A stretch of DNA of 64,000 nt from Meandrina meandrites. Taxonomy: Eukaryota; Cnidaria; Anthozoa; Scleractinia; Meandrinidae. The stretch covers positions 35,717,417 through 35,781,416 of the forward strand of contig OY855904.1 of the NCBI GenBank assembly GCA_963693305.1, written 5' to 3'. A program made the position numbers and the translations under genes. The notes beneath the pieces are model-generated. The model worked only from the letters and a program-made list of their open reading frames with translations. It did no database searches and was not told the DNA's origin. Below, in pieces: positions 12,001 to 22,569 of this stretch (position 1 is its first letter; each line of letters opens with the position of its first letter).

Positions 12001-15000
12001 CCATGGTATAATGAAGTTGACTGAATAGAAAGAGCTACATCGTTTCTTTTACGAAATGGTTTTCTTTTTTTAGCAGTTTCATTACCATAAGACTTGCACC
12101 TGGATGGGGTTTTCCATTCCCGGATTGAGATCATTTTCCCATTTCTTTTGGTCCAGTTTCAGACCCATTGCATCAAATCCCATTTTCCAGTGCAAAATAA
12201 GATCAAATCATAGTTTCCACATAATCCCTTCAGGAAGCTTTTACAAAATGATAATATAAAAATCAATGTACATGCCTTACGTATACTTTTGTCCTCCGAT
12301 TCCCCAACTCTTCTCCAAACGTGAAAAAAGAATAAGTTATTTGAATAATCTTATATATGAACATCATCCTCACACTCGGCCAGAAAAACCAGATTTCAAC
12401 TAGACTGAGAACTAGAAATATATGACAAATCTTGTCCCTTAGTTGTAGTACTTTAAAATTATACAAACTTTACTGAATGTTCCCCTACAGGCCGGACTTC
12501 TTTACTTTTAGGCACCCATTGCAATCAAAATACAGTAAAGGTCGAACAAAAAGGTATGTTGCCTAAAATAATAAAAAACTACTCTAACAAAAACGATGTA
12601 AAGACGACTCCTCTAAAAGAGATAGTTATCAATGCTAACGACATAATTTGAGCAAGGAAACTTGAAACTGACTTTAAATTAAGACTAGACATTTTTTTCA
12701 AAGAAGTTATTTGGTATTCTCATACACAAATCAGTAAAATCATCCTGAGCCAACCCATTGAAGCAGCATAGTGTACCAACTTGCAATTTTTATAAGAACC
12801 TACATAATCTCTAAGCAGTTAAGAAATTAAACACTCGAATTAAATAGCTGGTGTATAACAAATTTCTAATGTAAGACACCAAGGAAAGAACGCATAGCTA
12901 GAACATCAATGTATCACTACTTCACACGAATGTTTTTTGAAGTACTTTGGTATTAAAGGATTATCATTTGTGATTTTCATTCATGAAAAAGGAATGAAGT
13001 AAACAGGATTAAGACCAATTTTTAAAAACAGTAAAATTTTAAAAACAAATAGAAAAATAAAAGTTTGATTGCTCGATAGGTGGTGCCAAATTTACTTGGA
13101 TTGGTTATGTAACATTAAAGACAACTGAAAGTCTGCCGACGAATCATTTATTTAGTAAACATATAGTTAAGTTTTAATTCAGTTAAAACTGACATCTTAA
13201 ACATAGTAATATGTTAACGAGTCCATGATATGAACATCCAGAAGGGTAACATGGTCAATAGCCATCGAACATTGAGAATAAGTATTCTGTTATTGTAAGA
13301 CCCGTGGAGAGTAAACTAAACTAAACACAAATTATAATTGTTCATTTGATTAAAATTAAAATCTACTGGTAAGATTAAATACAGAGCCATACCGAAATAA
13401 CACCATCCCTATTTACTCCTAAATTTCGAACGTAACAAAGATTCATAAAATACTCGCAATACACTATACTATAAGCTATCAACTAAATTTCTCATCTATC
13501 TGTTCACTGTTAAAAACATTGGTTAATTTGAGGCTTCGAGGCAAGGTACAGAGTACTTCGAGAGTGCTTCGAGGCAAGGTACAGAGTAAGTCTATTAGCC
13601 AACGATCTGAAGTTTCTAAATTCCAAAATAACTGTCCCCTGCGTGCAATGAGGCAAGTTTCGAGCAAGTAGGAGGCTAGAAGGAAAGACAATATAATAAC
13701 TCATTTTGCAATTTTTACTGACCTGTCTGTTCATGTTCAGCTATTCTTCCATTGCCAACTAAGGAAGAAGAAGGCACCGATGATAGAATCGACGAGGAGG
13801 ATTGCCCGTTACATGATAGGTTTAAGATGCTTGCTATCATGTAGGAATTACTGCTGCGTTCTTGGATTATCCCGGACGCTGTTTCTAATTTATTCTTCAA
13901 CAATCGACTGATGGAACTGAGAGATGGAAGACTTTCTTTACTGCACAGGCCATCTTGAACAAGGCGATCTCGTATCTCCCAAGAAAACAGTCTCGGTTGT
14001 TCTTTCCTGTACTCCACGATTCTCTGTGCTATGCGAGGAGTGATCACACGGGGTCGGCCTACACCTTCTCCACCAGGTTGGATTGAACCAGTTTTGCGAT
14101 ACTTAGACAACAGCTTACTAATGCAGCCATGAGTGATTCGTAAACGGCGGCTGATATCACAAGAACGAAATCCTCGAAGAGCTAAAGCAAGGATTTCCTG
14201 TCGAATTTCTTTTGGAAGTGGTTTGCCGTTGATATAAGCACCTCCAAGTTGATTTAAACGCCCTGGTCCTACGTAAGGCAAATGGAAGTCACGATTTTAC
14301 ATGTAATTCACAGTGGGTGTTTGTAAACAGGAGATTTAGTTTTCGGTAAACATACATGGGAGGCAAGCATCAGTTTTTGAGCGGAAGCAATAAAAAAATA
14401 TGTAAAATTCTAATATCGCTGTGCTGTTTGAACTTCCAAATGTGAATGTTTGAACTGTTAGATGTAAGGCGCTTCAAAACCATACATTAACATGTTGTAA
14501 AGAGAATAAAAAACTGATGCACCGACGCCAATGATGTAGAACTGTGTAAAATAACAGAACTTCTTTACAGTATTAATTTCAATCCGATCTTTTGCAAATT
14601 TGCCATATCTCTGAAACGTGTATATGTTCATATTCACTGCGATGAATCAAGTCAAGAAAATTTGGTAAAAAAGGGTGTTCTCTGGGAATTGAAATTAGTA
14701 TACAAAGCGCCAATCACACTTTTATGATACTGCACCGAAGGAAACACCAACTGAAAGTTGTTAAGACAAAGTGACACAGTAAGAACTTAAACCACTGAGA
14801 GCTACCAAGTCTACCAATGTCGTGCTAAGCTGGACATTTTGTGCCACAGTGGGTAACAAAGGCAACACGAAATTACAAAGCTCGAAGTTTAACCTGATGT
14901 GTAAAGAGAAATAGTAGAGAATATCGCTGCTAAAGAATGAGCATCAATTACTACATTGTAAATTAAGAATGCTGAAGTACTACGTCAATCAGTGTTTTTA

Positions 15001-15354
15001 AGGTTGTAGCCTGAAATCGAGTGTGCACATGTCAGATTTTGACTGGCTGTTTTACGTCCTGTGCACCCGATCGATAACGGACCACAAATTTTAAACCATT
15101 TCAATATATTAGGGAAGGGTGATCGTAGCACCAGGTGCCACAAGGTTTAGATGTACCTAAAAGTCGTTAACATGTCTGTTCTCTGCGTGAAAACTGCCGA
15201 GAATGAGCTGATTTGATTGTGCTAACCGAGTTGAGTATTGTTGTCGCTACCTTTCATTGATACGTTTTAACATCGCACGAAAGGCGTCTCCTGATGATTT
15301 AAAGCAATGAAAGCTGTTGTTACCTGCATGTGGAAACTTATACAGATCCTCCAT
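5909..15354 (-). CDS. PaxD: Pax gene A (paired domain + homeodomain), 4 coding exons
   Basis: Predicted DNA-binding transcription factor of 317 residues. Exons, 5' to 3': 15354-15324, 14268-13723, 9492-9296 and 6088-5909, together 954 nt with every junction in frame. The paired domain is residues 11-137, an octapeptide-like YMIASIL is 153-159, and the homeodomain is about 213-272 with the paired-type helix WFSNRR (Ser50). Homeodomain position 56, usually Trp, is Cys. The paired domain has RSCDIS where B-E have RPCDIS. The start is the only Met giving a short exon whose split Gly joins the paired domain, and it is matched in B and C. Introns hold a MITE, a LINE 3' end and a TIR transposon. The family (Pax, nearest PaxD/Pax3-7) is known; functional state is inferred from intact frames. 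Confidence 0.88.
7325..7880. mobile_element. MITE with GGGGAGGCTCCGCCC inverted ends
   Basis: The left end carries a poly-G run then TATACGGGGAGGCTCCGCCC; the right end is GGGCGGAGCCTCCCCGTATA followed by a C-rich run and TTTCAC. Internal direct repeats of CACCCCTTTC(G/A)TATACC occur several times. Related fragments lie at 24961-25050 and 25475-25560. It sits in gene A intron 3. Confidence 0.75.
8390..9010 (-). mobile_element. LINE 3' end (CR1/L2-like), 5'-truncated
   Basis: On the minus strand, 9010-8850 encodes the typical tail of a non-LTR retrotransposon polyprotein: YNTRLESKSTYY, then RVRTNY, then FSGSSVWNNL. A 3' UTR follows, ending in a (GTT)n-like tail at about 8400-8417. Only the last part is present, as in ordinary 5'-truncated insertions. 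A purine-rich tract (8690-8760) lies inside the UTR. It sits in gene A intron 3. Confidence 0.7.
9296..9492 (-). CDS. PaxD: Gene A exon 3: homeodomain residues 1-46
   Basis: Acceptor TTTTGCTAG, then CC completing a split Ala codon; the exon ends ATT CAG before a GTGTGT donor. It encodes an acidic linker and RRERIKYTSHQLRELEAAF through SESRIQ. Its 197-nt length is identical in B and C. Confidence 0.92.
10230..11856. mobile_element. 1.6 kb TIR transposon in gene A intron 2, with target duplication
   Basis: The element 10237-11849 has ends CACAGGGCACAGAGGAGTCA and its reverse complement; the TIRs run on for about 95 bp. It is flanked by GTCAATA at 10230-10236 and 11850-11856. Gene B has the uninterrupted site (near 27125). 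Inside are a charged open frame (10323-10649) and a piece at about 10919-11110 whose text LGRIVKEVFPDAK..GKKTWHYTL loosely resembles an RFX-type winged-helix core. No transposase is recognised. The short TSD and CAGGG-type end would suit hAT or P-like elements, but 7 bp is not diagnostic. Confidence 0.85.
11857..13722 (-). other. Gene A intron 2, proximal part
   Basis: No gene seen. It aligns with gene B intron 2 (about 27125-28827) over most of its length, with small indels. Near the donor, GCTTCGAGGCAAGGTACAGAG is present twice (13532-13587) in A but only once, and diverged, in B. Confidence 0.6.
13723..14268 (-). CDS. PaxD: Gene A exon 2: paired domain
   Basis: Acceptor ACGTAG, then GA completing the Gly split with exon 1, giving GPGRLNQLGGAYINGKPL. 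It ends ACA G before a GTCAGT donor. It holds all 127 residues of the paired domain (PAI and RED halves, each with helix-turn-helix) plus a Ser-rich linker with the octapeptide-like YMIASIL. The frame continues upstream past the acceptor to a TTG, but that part is intron. Confidence 0.95.
15128..15138. promoter_or_regulatory. Palindromic E-box in conserved intron 1 block, gene A
   Basis: GCACCAGGTGC, an E-box (CAGGTG) inside a perfect 11-base palindrome. It is invariant at the same place in B (30299-30309) and C (43628-43638), within about 170 bases (15068-15238) that stay nearly identical in all three. Confidence 0.45.
15324..15354 (-). CDS. PaxD: Gene A exon 1: N-terminal decapeptide
   Basis: Encodes MEDLYKFPHA plus the first base of Gly11; donor GCAG|GTAACA. 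It is 31 nt, the same length as in B, C and E, and follows the consensus MED..FPHA. Confidence 0.8.
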
Positions 15355-16425
15355 CCACGAGCAATATTCAAATCGCGCTATCTTCTTTTACAGCCGATAC
15401 ATTGACTAAGCATGCATGTGAATAAAGAAATATTAAATATTTTTGTGACTCGTAATTTTCCGTACCTCATTCGGAGACAGTTCGATAATGTCGTTGCACC
15501 TCTTAGATCTTCGTGAAATGTTGTCGGCAATTACCTCTGCCTGCGCCTGGTAAACGTCACTCAAGTACGAAATACTCAAATAAAGATTTTACAACAGCGG
15601 ACACAAGGATAAATAGCATTTCTACAGGCGAGAAATAAATGAATAAATAACTGGTGAGACGTGGCTTTCCGTATCTGTTCGCCGCTGTCGTGACTTCCTG
15701 TACCCACGCGTGCGCCGGAAAACGTCGTGACATGCACATGAGCACAACACTCCGTATGCATCACTTGCGGTTTTCTCGCTCTAATGGAGATTAAAGTGGT
15801 AAGGGAAAAAAACAACAGTCAGCGTGAAACTACGACGATTAACGGAAATTTAAGTTGTATTCCTGTTTCGCAGCCTATTTCGCTTTTCTACTTTATTCCA
15901 AACACACATCGCGTGCTTGTAATATTGCATAGCTTTGATTTTTTTACTAAAATTCTATAAATGTAAGATGTTCTACGCATTCTCTCAGCCATTCTAATAA
16001 TGCGTTGTTCGCCTTTTTTCTCAAAACGTACAAGCGAATTGTAGGCAAGGTTTCAAGCCTGCAATACTTTACTTAAAAATGTCTGTGAATTTTCCTAAAA
16101 CACCTCAAACGGAAACTAACATAAACTTTGTCATAGACAGACTTGATTTTAAATTTGTTTAGTTTTTTTCGTGACACATGTAAGCTTTCTAAAGATCCCT
16201 TGTTTTAGGCAAATGTGCAAATAACCTATCCCGACTGCAGATACGAACAATACGAGAATAATAAAAACATGATCGGGCATTTGGGACTTTTATGTCATTC
16301 TGTCAAATGAGAAGGAGCAAGTTTACTATATTCCATCCACTTAAACATGCTATCAGGCTAAGGCTACTGCAGTTGGTGAACTCTTAGTACCTAGACAGAC
16401 AAGTTCCCCGGAGAACGTACTGTGA
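15355..16425. other. Gene A 5' flank
   Basis: No coding sequence recognised. Up to about 16050 it aligns with the 5' flanks of B (30526-31250) and C (44193-45070), so it probably holds the 5' UTR and promoter shared by the three copies. Confidence 0.5.
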
Positions 16426-16429
16426 ATAC

Positions 16430-17230
16430 TAAAATCGTTGGGAAATGGTGAAGTCGGTGCCATTCCTCTGGTTGATTCCTGTGTGATTCAGACACGATTT
16501 TATCGTCACCACTCCCTCAGAATACAAAAACAATTAAGTAGTACATGTTATTTGTCATTGCGAGCTTTCAGTCAAGGAACACGATCAACACTGCTTGCCA
16601 AGTAGTTATTGTTTCCTGACAAATTTATTTCCTACGTTTGTCCGCTTCATTTTTATATGTCACATGTTCCACTAATAAGCGACCCACCAAATCAATCTCA
16701 AGTTTGGAATTTTCATTTTACTGGCTGAAGAACGTAATTAAAATTTAAATAGCGGATGAGGGAAAGAATGCGGCATCAATCATCACTTTCGATGAAAACA
16801 TTCCCACGGCACGGACCTTGATCGTTGCGTGCGCTAGCCTCCCACGCACACGCTCTTTGGTCTCGTCACGAGTTCCTCCACCACGTTCAGGCTATAAATA
16901 ATAAAGCGTTTACAACTACACCCACAAGAAAGGACGTCACGTAAGAACGGACGAGGCGGCAGATCAACTAAGCCAATACCATGAACGTGACCTTCGAGTG
17001 ATTCCTTTAGTCTGTTTAGTATACGTTAATTTGACGTCAAAGCGGGCACGATATGTTATCGAGTCCGCGGCGGACAACCAAAACAAACCGGGACAAGGAA
17101 CACACCAAGAAGAGTCAATAGAAATTTTGAAAGCTAATCCAAAAAAGCAAACAAAGTGTATGTTTATCAGTCCAGATGTTCGCGATAACGTACTTACGGC
17201 CGAGCACAAGGTTTTTGAAGTAACCAGTTG
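16430..17230 (+). pseudogene. Orphan copy of the gene D promoter and first-exon region
   Basis: It aligns in order with 47246-48370. Shared strings include GTGCCATTCCTCTGGTT, TTTTATCGTCACCACTCCCT, CGAGCTTTCAG, TTGACGTCAAAGCGG and CAAAACAAACCGG. The place of exon 1 has ATGTTTATCAGTCCAG where D has ATGTTTAAATCAGGTAG, so the donor is gone. No D-type paired-domain exon follows. Confidence 0.75.
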
Positions 17231-17399
17231 TTGAAGAGCTAAAAACGCCATCCAGTGGATAAATCGCTATCCAATGAATACATGTTGACAAAATAAACTA
17301 CACACTATCCAATGGAGAGGTCACTGGATAATGATTAATCCTGTGGACAGTGTTATCTATCCTTTAGTCCCTGGTCAAAGAACACTGAAGCATTTTCTT

Positions 17400-17720
17400 C
17401 TGAACAGCACTGCTTTCAGCAATTCGCCCTCTCACTACCTTACAGGTAGAACGATCTCCCCCGTCATTTCTATAGAGGATCCCTCCTGGCACCCTCTCTA
17501 CCAGGTCTTCAGCAAGTTTTGCGATATTTCAGTGGACACTCTGAGTGGACAACACTTACTAATGCATTCATAAGTGATAAGTAGCGATGGCTTATGTTAC
17601 ACTTGGACGAAATCCTAGGAGACTTAACGCGAAGATTTTGCGCCGAATCTCTTTTGGAAGTGCTTTGAAGTGTTCGGTGTGGACCTGAAGAAGGTCATCA
17701 GGACTTTAGAGTACACTTGT
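17400..17720 (-). pseudogene. Broken Pax paired-domain exon (A/B/C type)
   Basis: The minus strand still reads KALPKEIRRKIFALSLLGFRPS, close to the KPLPKEIRQEILALALRGFRPC of genes A-C. A two-base insertion then brings in a stop just after the site of CDIS. Homology continues in other frames (ATTAGTAAG, TATCGCAAAACT, CTGGT.GAGA.GGTG) to about 17400. Upstream, GATTTTACATGTAA of the flanking intron is kept. No matching exon 1, homeodomain or last exon was found nearby. Confidence 0.85.
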
Positions 17721-19170
17721 TATAGGAACCTTTTGATCGAGATTTTACATGTAACAACATCGTAAGAAAGTACCTAAGCTCAAACTAAGAGAAAAAGCAT
17801 TTTTTATTCGTTTCTATATCGAGCTAAATTTCACAACGCGGATTTCTTTTTTATGCCAGCCTGGGCATGCTGGCATGTCAAAGAAATTTTATATCATACA
17901 GCACATAATTTTTAGGTTTCCTGGTCACGTTCATATCAGTTTTCTGAAATTCTTTATCACTCTACTTTAATACGAACGTTTCCCTAAGGTTCAAAACATG
18001 AAAACAAAATCGATTCAGCCTCGGCCGTACAGTTAGACGTTCTTATATAAAAAAAGAGTTCACGCTGTTTCATATAAAGGGTATGTACAGCATACTCAGT
18101 TATCACATGGAATTAGTGCGTGATTTATCTATTTTCACGGTATGAACTTGCCCACGTGTAACTCAAACGTGCCATTGGCACACGTTAATACTACTGAAAA
18201 GGCTTTATTGAGATATTTCCTGTCGCTTTATGTCAAATTTTGTAATATTTCGAGGCCATTATGCGATGTCAATTTTACAATAAACAGTACGTAAGCATGG
18301 AAGTTTATCGGTAGATATTTCACGGTTATTCAAACAAGCCGTGGGGGTTGGGGGGGGGAGGGGTTCAGCCCCCCTCCCCCAATAATTTTGGGAATTTTTT
18401 TTACCCAATTGAAAAATTACTGTTTTACTGCTCTAATAGATATGCGATCATTAATTAAATTTACTCACATCAGAAACCCACAACTCTTGTAGGGATCTGT
18501 TCAGCATGTGCAGCATACTGTATGTCGGCGCAATGGCATGTTTCCGCTATTTCCGCCAATGATGATCGCGAGCAGTACCTTAAACGAAAACTGATGTATA
18601 GTTGCAGTCACCCTGGGTCGTACAACCCAGCTGCTATCAGCAATCAGGAGGCTCACATGATCTACGGCAATATGGATGCGGAAGAGAGCCGGAAAGGATG
18701 CAAAAGGAAAAGACCTTCCAGGATTTACGATTTCTTTCAAAAGGCAAGCCTGTTGCCAATCAGGTGTCCCGATGTTTACATAATCTTCGCAATGTCACCA
18801 CAATGAGCCTTAATTAGCCTCCGAGCAGGCTCTCCGCGGGAAAAAAAAAGCGCGAAGAACCTGCTCGCAGGTTAGCCTGAGTCGACGTCAGTTTTTTTTA
18901 ACCAAAACCGTCTTCGAAGAGGAAAATACAAAGAAGCAAAAGTTAAAAATAGCAATGGCAAATACTGAAACCCAGTTAAATTCCAACGTGCCTGACGTGA
19001 CTAACTCTTTATAAGATTATTGAAACAAGCAACTATGTCAACTTTGTAATTGTAAGAAGCGCATTCTAAACTTTAAAGCGAAACCTGTGTACACTAGCAA
19101 TCTTTCCAGATTTCTGAAATCTTATAGCAATAAGAGTGTGATAAAACAAGGGAAATGAAACATGATCCTG
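17721..19170. other. No recognised gene
   Basis: AT-rich sequence with a G-run/C-run hairpin at about 18337-18380. Open frames at 18522-18817 on both strands show no family resemblance; one contains a basic patch (GCKRKRPSRIYDFF) but no domain that I recognise. Confidence 0.4.
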
Positions 19171-19974
19171 CTCGATGTGCGGTGAGAGTCCCGTGAGTAC
19201 TTCCCCAGGAATGGAGCTTGTTGCATCGATCAGCCAGCAGGGATGTTCTTTTCCTTCTCAAATTGCAAGTTCTGGTACATCTGTTTTAAGTTCACCTTCT
19301 CAATCGGTCGAGTTAGGGTCACAGCCAGGATCGTTAAAGCCACTTACTCCTAGTTCCGGCCCTCTTAATGTTAGCTCTGCATTCTAACCCAAGAACTTTG
19401 ACTTCCCAAAGGAGGGCTATGGCAAGCAAAATCGTTCCTTTCAGCAAAAATGGTTTGAGCAGTTCCCCTAATGAAACAAATCACTCAGTATGTTTTATTT
19501 GTGCAAAACAGAATGCCACCAAGAAGGAGGATTTTCAAACTGGAAAAAGGCACTTGATAAATTCCAAGAACATGAAGCTTCCGATTGCCATAAAACGTCG
19601 GTTGACTACGAGTTCAATATTCCGAAACCTTGTTGCAATATTTACGAAGTGACCAGTGAGCTTGCTAAGACAACGATGTCTAATGAAAATTAAGGACAAG
19701 GAAAAGCAATACTCGGCGGAACAGACGATGAATCAAACTTTGTCTAGCTTTTGAAACTAAGAGCCAAGGATGACTGCTTTGTTGGGCTTTGTTGGAATGC
19801 CAAAAGAAAGACGACAAGTACACCAGTCACGATATCGGAAATCCAGAGTGAGATCACCACAATTATGAGTATACGGATATCAACAACCAAGACCAATCAC
19901 ATTTCTGAACACCACCGACTTACTAATCACAAAATCGACTGGGACTCTGCTGAATGTTTAACCTAAATTACGAA

Positions 19975-20395
19975 CTATTTTCAACGACTGACTCTAGAAA
20001 GCTGGTACACAAACTTAGAACAAACGCCTATCAACAGATGTCAACAACTACCGGCATCTTACAAACGACTAATTAACGACATAAACAAAACCGACGAACA
20101 GACCACAAACAGAACGACTTTATTTGACTAACAATAGACGGATCGAAACTGACCAATTACTGTTGACGGACTTAACACGAGTCTTACAGCCAATAACATC
20201 ACGGCTAAACTGACCAATCAGTTTCAATGGACCAGACTTATAACATCACCGACTGACAACAACTTTTCACTTGACTCTGAAGATGACTCCTGCACAGGTT
20301 GTCGAAACGTCAGTCACTAACAACAGTTCTTCTCAGAACTACTCTCACCCGGACGATCACACTATACGAACTTCTGATACTCCTGGGTTCAAACC
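19975..20395 (+). repeat. Interspersed repeat inserted in the transposase relic
   Basis: Low-complexity A/C-rich sequence with repeated GACTGACAA, AACTGACCAAT and TAACATCAC words, ending in GTCGAAACGTCAGTCACTAAC and a GGTTCAAACCATG stretch. It separates the zinc-finger part from the core part of the relic. The class is not identified. Confidence 0.45.
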
Positions 20396-20821
20396 ATGTA
20401 CTATGTTACTGTTTGTCTTAGATGGGTTGATGATACGCTGGAGGCGCACGAAGACTTTTCGTTCTTTTATTTGATTCCTAACATTGCATCTGATACTGTG
20501 GGATCAGTCATAAAAGATGCCTCTAATAGATTGCAGCTTTCCTTGCAAAATTGCAGGGGACAATGTTACAACGATGCAAACAATGTGTTAAGTAAAAGAT
20601 CGGGGGCTGCGAAGCAAATTCAAGATATTCAAAAAAGGCTCATCCTACACACTGCCATTTTCATTCGCTTAGTTTAAGTGTAAAAGACGCAACAAATCAC
20701 TGCAAGATATTGTCAGACAGAGTGAATAACGCAAATGAAATTGTTAAGCTAGTCAAGTTCCCGCCAAAACGCGAAAACTTACTCGGCCAAATTAAGTCAA
20801 ATCCCGAGTCAAATATAGAGA

Positions 20822-20870
20822 TGGAAGAGGAAGAAGAAGAAGAAGAAGAAGAAGAAGAAGAAGAAGACAT
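20822..20870 (+). repeat. (GAA)n microsatellite
   Basis: About 14 GAA units within the transposase relic; in frame they would give a poly-Glu tract. Confidence 0.95.
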
Positions 20871-21255
20871 GACAACATCTGGCTTGATTAAATTCTGTGC
20901 AACAATTAAAGGTGGACTGTGAGAGCAACCTGTTTCCAAAGAGTCATCGACAATTATGACGTATTGTTAAAGCTATGGAACGATTGCCTTGAAACAAGAA
21001 TAGAATCAGATGTTCGTGGTGAAATTGTTTGGTGCCAAGCACGGACCATTAGAAACGTGATGGGGGGAGGGAGATTTGTAGCTTCCAAGAACTTTTTGGT
21101 GACCCATTGCCTCGGCATCTTTTTTGTTTTTTGTCTGCAGCCCTTTGCAGGAATTTGTTTTTTTGAAAAAATCTGCTTTATGCACAATTTGCTATTGAAT
21201 TAATTAAAAACAGTACTACTTTGTTCTATTAAATGCATAGCTTGTACTTTAATTT

Positions 21256-21535
21256 GTGGGAGGCGCGGAGGCCTAATGGTGAGTGCTCTGGGGTCCGGAT
21301 CGGGCGATCCGGGTGCGTTGTGTTCTTAGGTAAGACACTTTACTCTCATAGTGTCTCTCTCCAGCCAGGTGTATTAATAGGTACCAGCGAATTTACGACT
21401 GGGGGTAACCCTGCAAAGGACTAGCATCCCATTCAGGGGGGAGTAGAAATACTTCATGCTACGGAAACCGGGATAAGCTCCGGCCTGATGGGCTACTAGG
21501 TTCGTATGCAGAGTTTACCTACCTTGTACTTTAAC
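21256..21535 (+). mobile_element. tRNA-derived SINE
   Basis: The head GGCGCGGAGGCCTAATGGTG resembles a tRNA 5' part (A-box region), followed by GTCCGGATCGGGCGATCCGG. The body has TCTTAGGTAAGACACTTTACT, GGTACCAGCGAATTTA, GGGTAACCCTGCAAAGGACT and GGGATAAGCTCCGGCCTGATG. The part expected to hold the intact B-box looks shortened. Confidence 0.75.
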
Positions 21536-21654
21536 TATACTTTCCATATTAAAGTTTATTTTATAACATAAAAAAACTTTTTGAATAATGTTCACTTTAA
21601 CAAATTTAATCTTCTGGGAGATATTTCAAAAGTAAATAGCAGTTTATAGCGAAG

Positions 21655-21795
21655 TCAGGCCCGTAGGAACGAATTTTGAGGTGAGGGGGCCCAAAATTTA
21701 GCACTGATTCTGATGTATTAAAATGGACCGGAGGCCCATTTCCGTCGGGGGGTCCGAGGGCATCCTCCCCGGGAAAATTTTGAAAATCTAGACAC
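21655..21795. repeat. G-rich interspersed repeat
   Basis: Starts AGGCCCGTAGGAACGAATTTTGAGG and has a GGGGGGTCCGAGGGCATCCTCC core. It looks like a fragment of a nonautonomous element; the class was not determined. Confidence 0.35.
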
Positions 21796-21923
21796 GCTCT
21801 AATGCCATTTGGTGCATTTTTGGTGCAATATCAATATGCGGCTCATCTTGTGGGTGAATTTTTTCTTTGCGCTTTTCCTTGCATGAATTTTTCTTTCTGG
21901 ACATAATTTGCCTTGCACGAGTT

Positions 21924-21924
21924 T

Positions 21925-21954
<30 letters not shown>
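21924..21954 (+). repeat. (GTT)n microsatellite
   Basis: Ten GTT units; it gives a spurious poly-Gln frame on the other strand. Confidence 0.95.
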
Positions 21955-21955
<1 letters not shown>

Positions 21956-22130
21956 ACTATTCCGTGAAAGTATGGCATGCTCGAGATTTTGATCCCAACT
22001 TGAAAAAAGAAATCGAGCAACTTCTTTAATATGAAATTCACCCTCCCTGGTTATCTTTTATATCATTTCCAATGCTAGCATAAATTAATATCACCTTTTA
22101 AATGTATAGGGTAAAACCTAAGGCACTATT

Positions 22131-22136
22131 TTTATT
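22131..22136 (-). terminator. Poly(A) signal candidate, gene B
   Basis: AATAAA on the minus strand, about 255 bases past the stop, in the same context as in A and C. Confidence 0.5.
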
Positions 22137-22389
22137 CAGGATGCCTCATAGTCATGAAATGCACGTTCAATAACTCACTCGCAGTTTGAAATATAAAGCT
22201 AGTAGCCTGATAGTGTAGATGAAACGACTAGTCTAAATATTTTCTATTCCTGTGATACATCAGATACTGGTTATCGCGGATTTCAAATGAGAAAAGCTCG
22301 CCTCAGTTCGAAAAGTTCTTTCCAAAAATGAATAGAGGAGCTCATATCTTTCAGTAAATATTATACGCTTAATGGTGATGATAACATTT

Positions 22390-22569
22390 TCAACCTTGTC
22401 CGGGTGGAAAGAATATTCTTGAAGTACCAGGCCCTATCAACCTCGGTAGTATGTGAGGGTCTGAACTCCGTCGACACGTACAGCTTTTTGGTTCCTTCGT
22501 TCCTGGAACTGTTTCATCAGTCGTGCGCCTTGTAGGTTTGCACTTCGCTCTTCGATTTGAGAACCACAC
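22390..22569 (-). CDS. PaxD: Gene B exon 4: homeodomain helix 3 and C-terminus
   Basis: Same structure as gene A exon 4: CCTAG acceptor, GTG TGG TTC, 59 residues, TGA. It has GTKEP for GTNEP and RIFFP for RLFFP; the latter matches the tail motif of genes D and E. Confidence 0.88.
   Translation of the reverse strand: MWFSNRRAKCKPTRRTTDETVPGTKEPKSCTCRRSSDPHILPRLIGPGTSRIFFPPGQG

Larger units (their letters stand above)
19175..21060 (+). pseudogene. hAT/ZMYM1-like transposase relic with TTF zinc finger
   Basis: Pieces in different frames together follow the order of ZMYM1-like/hAT transposases: PKNFDFPK..GYGKQNRSFQ and WFEQFP (about 19388-19460); a TTF-type finger FYLCKTECH..GFSNWKKALDKFQEHEASDCHK (about 19490-19600); the catalytic-core part VCLRWVDDTLEAHEDF..IPNIASDT..NCRGQCYNDANN (about 20405-20590); CHFHSLSLSVKDATNHC (about 20655-20700); and VRATCFQRVIDNYDVLLKLW (about 20917-20980). 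Several frameshifts, stops and an insert of about 400 bp show that it is dead. Confidence 0.8.

Noticed and set aside
14269..14281. MPYVG start of the paired-domain frame in A-C
   Set aside because: The apparent start codon is TTG and lies upstream of the splice acceptor; the real N-terminus comes from exon 1.
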